DNA of 12,895 bases. Source: an uncultured Eubacteriales bacterium. GTDB lineage: Bacteria > Bacillota > Clostridia > Oscillospirales > CAG-272. Within the stretch, counting starts at the first letter, position 1. Each line of letters opens with the position of its first letter. The notes beneath the pieces were generated by a model. That model had not been told where the DNA came from, did no database searches, and saw only the letters and a program-made list of their open reading frames with translations. The translations under genes were made by a program, and so were the position numbers. Positions 7,256 to 12,895 of this stretch are shown piece by piece. The stretch is from NCBI GenBank assembly GCA_902462015.1, contig CABPZV010000043.1:1-12895 (forward strand). Reading direction: 5' to 3'.

Positions 7256-8263
7256 TTATTTATCAGGCTCAGACGGCACAATAGAGCCGTCTTCAAGTCC
7301 ACGCTTCACGTTCATCCAGCAGCCTGCCATATGATCGCCGTTAATCTGCATGCGCTCTGCTCTTTGCTCAAGGCAGATCTTCATAGCTGCGCCGCACCGC
7401 GGAGCAAACGGGCACCCTTTCGGCATATTGAGAAGGTCGATGGGCGTACCGGTAATAGGCTGCAGCTTCTTTCCTGCGGTATCAGCCGTAGGGATCGAAT
7501 TCAGAAGTCCCTTCGTATACTCATGACGCGGATTGTAGAATATCTCATCGGCGGTACCCTGCTCGCATATGGAGCCGGCATACATGACTATTACCTCATC
7601 ACACATCTGAGCCACGACGCCCAAATCGTGAGTAATCATAATTATAGCCATACCAAGCTCTTTCTGCAGTTCCCGCATGAGGTCGAGAATCTGCGCCTGA
7701 ATCGTAACGTCCAGTGCCGTAGACGGCTCATCTGCGATAAGGATATCCGGCTCGCACGCCAGCGCCATAGCGATCATGACGCGCTGCCTCATACCGCCCG
7801 AAAACTCGAAAGGATACTGCTTCATACGCTTTTCCGGTTCGTTTACGTTGACAAGGCGAAGCATATCCACCGCACGAGCATACGCCTCTTTCCTGCCGCG
7901 GTCGGTATGGAGGAGGATAGCCTCCATCAGCTGCTTGCCTATTGTATACGTAGGGTTGAGCGACGTCATCGGATCTTGAAATATTATGGAAATTTTATTT
8001 CCGCGTATATTCTTCATTACCTTCTCGCCGGCTCCCACGAGCTCCTGTCCGCAAAATTTCACGGAGCCAGAGACGATTTTTCCGGTCGGCGCCAATATTT
8101 GCATGATCGAATAAGCAGTGACCGATTTTCCGGAGCCCGACTCTCCCACAATTCCGAGAACACGTCCTCGGTCCAGAGTGAATGAAACACCGTTTACTGC
8201 CCTGACCTCTCCGGCGTCAGTAAAAAAAGAGGTGTGCAGATCTTTTACTTCAAGTAGTGCCAT
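7256..8263 (-). CDS. oppD: Oligopeptide ABC transporter ATP-binding protein OppD
   Basis: A 335-residue cytoplasmic ATPase that pairs with OppF to drive peptide import. It has a Walker A motif GESGSGKS at 40-47, Q-loop glutamine at 96 in IIFQDPMTSLNP, signature FSGGMRQR at 154-161, Walker B ILIADEP at 174-180 and switch histidine at 212. FSGGMRQRVMIAMALA is the form typical of OppD/DppD. The C-terminal extension has cysteines at 284, 290, 297 and 315, spaced exactly as in the neighbouring OppF (C-X5-C-X6-C-X17-C). The start at 8261-8263 has GGAG seven bases upstream. The gene lies 78 bases after oppC in the same operon. A long open frame runs antisense to it, which I treat as a shadow. Confidence 0.95.
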   Translation of the reverse strand: MALLEVKDLHTSFFTDAGEVRAVNGVSFTLDRGRVLGIVGESGSGKSVTAYSIMQILAPTGKIVSGSVKFCGQELVGAGEKVMKNIRGNKISIIFQDPMTSLNPTYTIGKQLMEAILLHTDRGRKEAYARAVDMLRLVNVNEPEKRMKQYPFEFSGGMRQRVMIAMALACEPDILIADEPSTALDVTIQAQILDLMRELQKELGMAIIMITHDLGVVAQMCDEVIVMYAGSICEQGTADEIFYNPRHEYTKGLLNSIPTADTAGKKLQPITGTPIDLLNMPKGCPFAPRCGAAMKICLEQRAERMQINGDHMAGCWMNVKRGLEDGSIVPSEPDK

Positions 8264-8290
8264 AAAAGCTCTCCAGTTTCAGATTAATTC

Positions 8291-8321
8291 CCGGAAGTGC
8301 CGACTCTCGGCATTCAACCGG
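8291..8321 (-). repeat. Intercistronic hairpin between oppC and oppD
   Basis: TGCCGA at 8298-8303 and TCGGCA at 8307-8312 form a perfect 6-bp stem with a three-base loop. The flanking CCGG at 8291-8294 and CCGG at 8318-8321 can extend it past an internal loop. It sits in the 78-base gap between oppC and oppD. On the minus strand it is followed by GGGAATTAATC, not a U-tract, so it does not look like a terminator. Confidence 0.5.
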
Positions 8322-8341
8322 AAAAAGTCTTTTTTAATATT

Positions 8342-9406
8342 TTAGTTGTTAAGCTTGGGATCAAACGCGTCGCGCAGACCGTCGCCGAACAAGTTGAGTG
8401 ACAGTACTATAAGAGAAATAACAACCGCAGGAATGACAAGACGATACGGATACGATGTGATTCCGTTAAGCGCGTCTGATGCGAGGGAGCCGAGAGACGG
8501 CATCGGCGCATTTACGCCAAGTCCGAGAAAGGAAAGATAGCTCTCGGTAAATATCGCATTAGGAATCTGCAGCGCCGTGGAAATTATAACAACGCTTATA
8601 CAGTTGGGGATAAGGTGCCTGCGGATGATCCAACCGCCCTTTGCACCGGCGGCCTCAGCCGCAAGCACGTACTCCTGCTCACGGAGAGACAATATCTGCC
8701 CGCGTAGAAGTCTCGACATAGACACCCAGTAAAGAATCGCAAACACGAGAAACAGGCTTATAATATTGCTTCCGATCTTACCGAATACCGTACCGTCCAG
8801 CTTTCCGTCAAGCGCATCGCGTAGCACCGCCGCAAGCAGTATTACCATCAGCATATCCGGCAGCGAGTATATTATATCCACAATACGCATAATAATGAGA
8901 TCGACCTTGCCACCGAAATATCCGGCTATAGAACCTATAGTCACTCCGATAACAAGAACTATGATACTTGCGAAAAATCCGACCGCAAGCGAGATGCGTG
9001 TACCGTATACCACGCGAATAAAGTAGTCACGTCCTGCGGCGTCGGTGCCGAAAACATGAGGAAAGACGCTTTCACCGGCTGCAATCTTCGCCTGCTCGGT
9101 CGTACCGTACTCAAACGGAGCAAGATTGTTGTACGACGCATCCATTGGCGCACCGGGGACGTTTCCAAGCATAGTGTCATAAGAATACGGCCAGAACATC
9201 GGTAGAAACACAGAGACAAGCGCAATAATTACGACCACAAAGAAGCTGACTGTCGCGACCTTATTTCTCAGCAGACGTTTGACTCCGTCTTTAAAAAAGG
9301 TAGTGGAGGGACGCATCTGAACCAAATATTCTTTTTCCGCATCGGTTGCCGGAATAAGCTTATCGATATCCACATGCATACTGAAAGGCATCTTTTTCAT
9401 CTGCAT
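8342..9406 (-). CDS. oppC: Oligopeptide ABC transporter permease OppC
   Basis: A 354-residue inner permease subunit that forms the membrane channel with OppB. A cytoplasmic N-terminus (1-46) with a basic RLLRNK segment leads into the first helix (about 50-72). An extracytoplasmic region (about 73-118), longer than in E. coli OppC, follows. Then come the family landmark FGTDAAGRDYFIRVVYGTRISL (119-140) and further helices. The ATPase-contacting EAA loop is EYVLAAEAAGAKGGWI (245-260), followed by RRHLIPN, and TESYLSFLGLG (287-297) lies after it. The ATG at 9404-9406 is four bases after a perfect AAGGAGG. A second in-frame ATG two codons on (9398-9400) is 10 bases from the same site and is possible. 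The ribosome site overlaps the end of oppB, whose stop is nine bases before this start, so translation is probably coupled. Confidence 0.94.
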   Translation of the reverse strand: MQMKKMPFSMHVDIDKLIPATDAEKEYLVQMRPSTTFFKDGVKRLLRNKVATVSFFVVVIIALVSVFLPMFWPYSYDTMLGNVPGAPMDASYNNLAPFEYGTTEQAKIAAGESVFPHVFGTDAAGRDYFIRVVYGTRISLAVGFFASIIVLVIGVTIGSIAGYFGGKVDLIIMRIVDIIYSLPDMLMVILLAAVLRDALDGKLDGTVFGKIGSNIISLFLVFAILYWVSMSRLLRGQILSLREQEYVLAAEAAGAKGGWIIRRHLIPNCISVVIISTALQIPNAIFTESYLSFLGLGVNAPMPSLGSLASDALNGITSYPYRLVIPAVVISLIVLSLNLFGDGLRDAFDPKLNN

Positions 9407-9415
9407 AACTCCTCC

Positions 9416-10345
9416 TTATTCAAGTGTGATACGCGGATCGATTACTTTATAAAGTATATCGCTCACCAGTGTCATGATAACAACAAGAGCCGACAGCACG
9501 ATTGTAGTTCCCATAATCAGCGGATAATCGCGTCCGGTAATGCTGTTGACAAAGGCACGTCCGATACCCGGGACAGCAAATATCTGCTCTACCACGAGAG
9601 AGCCGGTAACAATGTATGCAAGCATCGGTCCAAAATAAGTGATGACAGGGATCAGAGAATTCTTCAGTGCATGTCCAAAGATAATCTTTACCGGCGAAAC
9701 GCCCTTTGCCCTTGCAGTACGTATATAATCCTGTCCCAAAACATCGAGCATCGACGATCTCGTAAGTCTTGTAATATACGCCATGGGGTACAACGCCAGC
9801 GTAACGATCGGAAGTACAAGTCCCTTAGCAGTAGAGCCGTTGGCAGGAAACAGGGGTATTTTCAGAGAAAACGCCACAAGTAGGAGCGAACCTATTATAA
9901 ATGACGGCATCGACACAAAGGCGGTCGTTACCACCATTATAATTTTATCGATAAGCTTATTCCGCCTCAAAGCCGCAACAGCTCCAAGGACAATACCGCA
10001 AATAAGCGCGCTGAAAGCGGCAATAACACCGAGCTTTGCCGAAACCTTGAGACCGTCTGCAATTATGTCTATAACATTTCTGCCGCGCTGTTTCAGCGAC
10101 GGTCCGAAATCGAATTTAGTAACAATATCACGAATATAGGTAATATACTGTTCAGGCAGAGATTTGTCAAGTCCGTATTTTGCTTCAAGCTGTGCCTGCG
10201 CCATAGGAGTGATAGCTTTTTCCGATGCAAAAGGACCTCCGGGAACCGCGCGCATAAGAAAAAACGTAACGGTAACAACAACCCAAACCGTGAGCACTGC
10301 AAGAACGAGACGTTTGAGAATATATAAAAGCGTCTTTGTGTTCAT
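9416..10345 (-). CDS. oppB: Oligopeptide ABC transporter permease OppB
   Basis: A 309-residue permease subunit and the first gene of the opp operon. It has an N-terminal helix (about 10-31) ending in the conserved TFFLMRAVPGGPF, then a soluble segment with LEAKYGLDKSLPEQYITYI (53-71), then five more helices. The EAA loop is DYIRTARAKGVSPVKIIFGH (206-225). The C-terminus ends in the typical YKVIDPRITLE. The start at 10343-10345 gives the standard N-terminus and a normal length. Its AAAGG site is 11 bases upstream, which is rather far. An upstream in-frame ATG at 10385-10387, with GGGGAG six bases before it, would add 14 residues and cannot be excluded. The frame remains open to 10408. Transcription comes from the promoter at 10518-10546 through a hairpin-rich leader. 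Confidence 0.93.
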   Translation of the reverse strand: MNTKTLLYILKRLVLAVLTVWVVVTVTFFLMRAVPGGPFASEKAITPMAQAQLEAKYGLDKSLPEQYITYIRDIVTKFDFGPSLKQRGRNVIDIIADGLKVSAKLGVIAAFSALICGIVLGAVAALRRNKLIDKIIMVVTTAFVSMPSFIIGSLLLVAFSLKIPLFPANGSTAKGLVLPIVTLALYPMAYITRLTRSSMLDVLGQDYIRTARAKGVSPVKIIFGHALKNSLIPVITYFGPMLAYIVTGSLVVEQIFAVPGIGRAFVNSITGRDYPLIMGTTIVLSALVVIMTLVSDILYKVIDPRITLE

Positions 10346-10380
10346 AAATATCCATACCTTTCCGCGCTGTAAAATACCGA

Positions 10381-10408
10381 GTGCCATCCGCCTCTCCCCG
10401 GACGGCAC
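10381..10408 (-). repeat. Leader hairpin with ribosome-site-like loop upstream of oppB
   Basis: GTGCC (10381-10385) pairs with GGCAC (10404-10408). After one A/C mismatch, TCCG pairs with CGGA around an eight-base loop. On the minus strand the loop and adjoining stem read GGGGAGAGG, and an in-frame ATG for oppB (10385-10387) lies in the 3' arm. The structure could mask that possible start. Confidence 0.45.
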
Positions 10409-10420
10409 ACCACAAAAATT

Positions 10421-10439
10421 CGGGCAGAACTACCTGCCG
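10421..10439 (-). repeat. Leader hairpin upstream of oppB
   Basis: GGCAG at 10423-10427 pairs with CTGCC at 10434-10438 around a six-base loop. C10421 can pair with G10439 if G10422 is bulged. It is one of four inverted repeats in a row in the opp leader. Confidence 0.4.
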
Positions 10440-10449
10440 ATAAAATTCA

Positions 10450-10475
10450 TTATTCTTTGGCAAGCCAAAGAATAA
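10450..10475 (-). repeat. Perfect 26-base palindrome in the opp leader
   Basis: TTATTCTTTGGC at 10450-10461 is perfectly repeated in inverse at 10464-10475, with only AA between. As RNA it would give an 11-bp stem with a CAAG tetraloop. It lies at about +36 to +61 of the predicted transcript and abuts the next palindrome without a gap. No strong U-tract follows, so it is not a plain terminator. Confidence 0.65.
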
Positions 10476-10494
10476 AATGGAGCCGGCTCCATTT
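10475..10494 (-). repeat. Perfect 20-base palindrome near the opp transcription start
   Basis: AAATGGAGCC followed directly by GGCTCCATTT is a perfect palindrome with no spacer. It lies at about +17 to +36 of the predicted opp transcript. It could be a DNA operator, an RNA hairpin, or part of a dispersed palindromic element. Confidence 0.6.
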
Positions 10495-10517
10495 CGCTTT
10501 GATTTTTTAATAACATA

Positions 10518-10546
10518 AGTATAACACAATTTATTAAACATTTCAA
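10518..10546 (-). promoter_or_regulatory. Sigma-A-like promoter of the opp operon
   Basis: On the minus strand TTGAAA (10546-10541) is separated by exactly 17 bases from TATACT (10523-10518). Both boxes match consensus at five of six positions. The predicted start site is near 10511, giving a leader of about 165 bases before oppB. A TATAAT lies further upstream at 10556-10551 but has no good -35 partner. Confidence 0.75.
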
Positions 10547-10703
10547 GACTATTATAGACATTTTATCGTCTTTTCTATATATTTATTTCGTTTTTGTTAA
10601 AAACAGAGAATTCAGCTGCTGCCACAGTCCTAAAACTGTTTATAAAATATACATATTATCCACAGCTGCGCATCATCGCCCCGCCCGGCAAAGTCAGCAT
10701 AAA

Positions 10704-10725
10704 TTCCTGTAATCATATTCAGGAA
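10704..10725. promoter_or_regulatory. 22-base dyad upstream of the feo promoter, candidate operator
   Basis: TTCCTG at 10704-10709 and CAGGAA at 10720-10725 are perfect inverted repeats around a 10-base AT-rich centre, 19 bases upstream of the feo -35 box. The half-site spacing suits a dimeric regulator. It does not match the Fur or DtxR consensus as I know them. The role is inference. Confidence 0.35.
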
Positions 10726-10732
10726 ATCAAAT

Positions 10733-10744
10733 GAATAATAATTC
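10733..10744. promoter_or_regulatory. Short AT-rich dyad abutting the feo -35 box
   Basis: GAAT, AATA, ATTC at 10733-10744 is a small dyad that ends exactly where the -35 box begins. Its AT-rich AATAAT core vaguely recalls a Fur-type iron box but is a poor match. Iron-responsive repression of feo is expected from family knowledge and is not shown here. Confidence 0.25.
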
Positions 10745-10773
10745 TTGACAAATATATAAAGTTGAAGTATGCT
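10745..10773 (+). promoter_or_regulatory. Sigma-A-like promoter of the feoAB gene
   Basis: A perfect TTGACA at 10745-10750, a 17-base spacer and TATGCT at 10768-10773 (four of six). The predicted start site is near 10780, about 107 bases before the ATG at 10887. Confidence 0.75.
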
Positions 10774-10886
10774 TAAAATAATTAAGGTCAGCGTCGGCGT
10801 TTTTAATCAGCTGCCGGTCATCCGTTATTTTGTAAAGACCAAACCGATCAAAACCTTAAGTCTGTATAGAAGGAACGGTTACATAT

Positions 10887-12895
10887 ATGACACTTAAAGA
10901 ATTAAGTATAGGAGAAACCGCAGTTATAAAAACTGTCGGAGGAGAGGGACCGCTAAGACAACACTTTTTAGACATGGGAGTAATTCCCGGAACACAGATA
11001 ACGCTGATGAAATATGCCCCGATGGGAGACCCGATGGAGCTTATGATTCACGGATACGAGCTCACGCTTCGTCTTGACGATGCAGAAAAGATTGAAATTG
11101 TCCCAGAAAAAGAGCAGACAAAGTCCGCCGCAGCTGAGAGCACAAAGAGAAGAAATACAGGAGTCAGAACACGTGAACGCGCCGTTTACATTCACCCGGG
11201 ATTGGGAGAGGGAGGAAAACGTCATGTCAGATCTGAAGAACACCCTCTCCCAAAAGGATCACTGCTGACTTTCGCGCTTGCAGGCAATCAGAACTGTGGA
11301 AAAACGACTCTTTTTAACCAGCTTACGGGGTCAAACCAGCATGTAGGGAATTTTCCGGGAGTTACCGTCGACAGAAAAAGCGGAGCAATCCGAGGACATT
11401 CAGACACAAGTGTAACGGACCTCCCAGGGATATATTCACTCTCTCCGTACAGCAGTGAAGAGATCGTTTCACGGAATTTTATTTTAGACGAAAAACCGGA
11501 CGGCATTATAAATATTGTTGACGCTACAAACATAGAGAGAAATATGTATCTGACACTCCAACTGATGGAGCTCAATATTCCGATTGTGCTTGCGTTGAAT
11601 ATGATGGACGAGGTAAGGGGCAACGGAGGCACGGTCTGCATAAATGAAATGGAGGAAATGCTCGGAATTCCGGTAGTTCCGATTTCCGCCGCGAAAAACG
11701 AGGGTGTAGAAGAGCTTGTAAATCATGCCCTGCATGTAGCTCAATACTGCGAAAGGCCTGGAAGAACCGATTTCTGCAACAGAAAAAGAGACGGAGGCGC
11801 CGTACACAGATGTATTCACGGAATCATGCATCTGATTGAAAATCATGCAAACGAAGCGCAAATTCCGGTTCGCTTTGCAGCCAGCAAGTTAATTGAAGGA
11901 GATAAGCTTATCGAGGAAAAGCTGAAGCTGACGCAAAACGAAAAGGAAACGGTAGAGCATATAATCCTGCAGATGGAAACCGAGCGCGGACTTGACCGTG
12001 CAGCGGCAATCGCCGATATGAGGTTTTCCTTCATATCCGAACTGTGTTCAAGAACGGTTGTAAAGCCAAGAGAGAGCAAGGAACATAAACGCAGCAGAAA
12101 AATTGATAAGCTGCTCACGGGAAAGTATACGGCCATTCCGATGTTCATAGCAATAATGCTGCTTATTTTCTGGCTCACATTTAACGTAATAGGTGATTTC
12201 TTTCAGAATTTGCTTGAAAGCGGTATAGAAAGGCTTACAGTCATTACCGACAGCGTACTTACCGCCGCAAATGTCAATCAGGTTCTTCATTCGCTGATGA
12301 TAGACGGTATTTTTTCAGGAGTCGGAAGCGTGCTCAGCTTTGTGCCGATCATAGTAATTCTTTTCCTTTTTCTTTCTCTCCTTGAAGACTCAGGATATAT
12401 GGCGCGGGTTGCGTTTGTCATGGATAAGCTTCTGCGCAGAATCGGTCTTTCTGGGAGAAGCATTGTCCCCATGCTTATTGGCTTCGGATGTACTGTTCCG
12501 GCCGTTATGTCCAGCCGTACTCTTCCATCTGAGCGCGACCGTAAGATGACGATAATGCTAACGCCATTTATGAGCTGTACGGCAAAATTGCCGATTTACG
12601 GATTCTTTACCGCCGCTTTCTTTCCCAGATACAGCGGTCTTGTCATGGCCTCGCTGTACTTTATCGGTATTGGGGCAGGAACTTTCACGGCAATGCTGTC
12701 AAAAAACACGATGTTTCGGGGAGAAGCCGTACCGTTTGTTATGGAGTTGCCAAACTACCGGATGCCGGGGATAAAAAACGTGACGCGTCTACTCTGGGAT
12801 AAAGCAAAAGATTTCCTGCAAAGGGCGTTTACGGTAATTTTTATAGCTTCGATTATCATTTGGATTCTTCAGACCTTTGATTTTCATTTTAACTA
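10887..12895 (+). CDS. feoB: Ferrous iron transporter, FeoA-FeoB fusion, 3'-truncated by window edge
   Basis: One uninterrupted frame of 669 codons runs off the right edge. Residues 1-73 are a FeoA domain (MTLKELSIGETAVIKTVGGE at the start, then HFLDMGVIPGT, and HGYELTLRL near the end). A linker of about 55 residues follows, then a FeoB GTPase domain with G1 GNQNCGKT (133-140), G2 threonine 160 in GVTVDRK, G3 DLPG (178-181), G4 NMMD (238-241) and G5 SAAK (267-270). A helical spacer leads to the membrane domain from about residue 412. The first conserved transport half is present, with GFGCTVPAVMSSRTLPSERD (cysteine 535) and FMSCTAKLPIY (cysteine 564). The end of the membrane domain, including the second gate region, lies outside the window. 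FeoB carries Fe(II) across the cytoplasmic membrane; FeoA is its small SH3-like partner. I rechecked the frame codon by codon and found no stop between the domains. Fusions of this kind are known. Confidence 0.95.
   Translation, partial: MTLKELSIGETAVIKTVGGEGPLRQHFLDMGVIPGTQITLMKYAPMGDPMELMIHGYELTLRLDDAEKIEIVPEKEQTKSAAAESTKRRNTGVRTRERAVYIHPGLGEGGKRHVRSEEHPLPKGSLLTFALAGNQNCGKTTLFNQLTGSNQHVGNFPGVTVDRKSGAIRGHSDTSVTDLPGIYSLSPYSSEEIVSRNFILDEKPDGIINIVDATNIERNMYLTLQLMELNIPIVLALNMMDEVRGNGGTVCINEMEEMLGIPVVPISAAKNEGVEELVNHALHVAQYCERPGRTDFCNRKRDGGAVHRCIHGIMHLIENHANEAQIPVRFAASKLIEGDKLIEEKLKLTQNEKETVEHIILQMETERGLDRAAAIADMRFSFISELCSRTVVKPRESKEHKRSRKIDKLLTGKYTAIPMFIAIMLLIFWLTFNVIGDFFQNLLESGIERLTVITDSVLTAANVNQVLHSLMIDGIFSGVGSVLSFVPIIVILFLFLSLLEDSGYMARVAFVMDKLLRRIGLSGRSIVPMLIGFGCTVPAVMSSRTLPSERDRKMTIMLTPFMSCTAKLPIYGFFTAAFFPRYSGLVMASLYFIGIGAGTFTAMLSKNTMFRGEAVPFVMELPNYRMPGIKNVTRLLWDKAKDFLQRAFTVIFIASIIIWILQTFDFHFN

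Larger units (their letters stand above)
10547..10886. other. Divergent intergenic region between opp and feo
   Basis: No gene is supported in these 340 bases. From left to right they hold AT-rich sequence upstream of the opp promoter, a weak dyad (ACAGT/ACTGT, 10624-10639), a single perfect DnaA-box 9-mer (10656-10664) that I take as chance, a 22-base dyad (10704-10725), a short dyad touching the -35 box (10733-10744), the feo promoter (10745-10773), and an untranslated leader of about 107 bases. The feo ribosome site AAGGAA lies about 11 bases before the start codon. I recognise no known riboswitch in the leader. Confidence 0.75.

Noticed and set aside
7331..8185. Long open frame on the plus strand antisense to oppD
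   Set aside because: It lies wholly within a well-supported ATPase gene, has no recognisable domain and no convincing ribosome site. It is rich in His, Arg and Ser, as expected of an antisense shadow.
8310..8341. Hairpin and T-run after oppC considered as a terminator splitting the opp operon
   Set aside because: The T-run follows the stem on the plus strand only. On the minus strand the sequence after the stem is not U-rich, and oppD, oppF and oppA are needed in the same system.
10656..10664. Perfect DnaA-box 9-mer TTATCCACA
   Set aside because: It is a single copy with no second box nearby and no dnaA or dnaN gene, so there is no support for an origin.
11224..11268. Short frame inside feoAB with a good ribosome-like site (GGGAGGAAAA before ATG)
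   Set aside because: It encodes only 14 residues, out of frame with FeoB, and ends at a TGA. The purine-rich site is explained by Gly-Glu-Gly-Gly-Lys codons of the linker. I considered whether it marked a frameshift between FeoA and FeoB, but the main frame stays open and conserved on both sides.
1..12895. Search for CRISPR arrays, tRNAs, insertion sequences, toxin-antitoxin pairs and defence genes
   Set aside because: No direct repeats with spacers, no tRNA-like cloverleaf, no transposase or recombinase motif and no small two-gene cassette was seen. All substantial frames are explained by transporter genes.

Overview
The window looks like ordinary chromosome from an anaerobic Gram-positive bacterium of the class Clostridia, probably a gut member of the Oscillospirales, Lachnospirales or a relative. 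The reasons are moderate GC content, AGGAGG/AAAGGA-type ribosome sites, a lipobox solute-binding protein, sigma-A-like promoters, a clostridial 'putative ABC exporter' family protein and a FeoA-FeoB fusion of the type I recall from gut Clostridia. This assignment rests on gene style, not on a marker gene. Nine protein genes fill nearly all of the window. Every one encodes part of a membrane transport system. I see no tRNA, rRNA, CRISPR array, insertion sequence, phage gene or pseudogene.

Layout. (1) Bases 1-1544, plus strand: the 3' part of a polytopic ABC exporter membrane subunit, entering from the left edge. It ends at a strong bidirectional terminator (1601-1653), which it shares with the convergent genes to its right. 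(2) 1676-3872, minus strand: a two-gene operon of an ABC ATPase and an ABC-2-type permease of the NatA/NatB (YhaQ/YhaP) kind. It has its own extended -10 promoter at 4006-4034 and a perfect palindrome placed where a repressor could bind. (3) 4252-10345, minus strand: a complete five-gene oligopeptide ABC importer transcribed as oppB-oppC-oppD-oppF-oppA. Its promoter is at 10518-10546, a hairpin-rich leader precedes oppB, and a terminator follows oppA at 4198-4233. Each intercistronic gap longer than 10 bases carries a short GC-rich inverted repeat. (4) 10547-10886: a divergent intergenic region holding the feo promoter and candidate operators. (5) 10887 to the right edge, plus strand: a ferrous iron transporter in which FeoA and FeoB are one continuous polypeptide. 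It is cut off by the window end before the second half of the FeoB membrane domain.

How the genes work together. The Opp system imports peptides: a lipoprotein receptor, two permeases, and two ATPases with C-terminal cysteine clusters. FeoAB imports Fe(II). The NatAB-like pair and the exporter fragment move unknown substrates outward. Nothing ties the four units into one pathway beyond adjacency. I find no convincing undescribed system. The points most worth a second look are regulatory: the palindrome over the natAB-like start site, the row of hairpins in the opp leader, the dyads upstream of feo, and the FeoA-FeoB fusion with its histidine-bearing linker.
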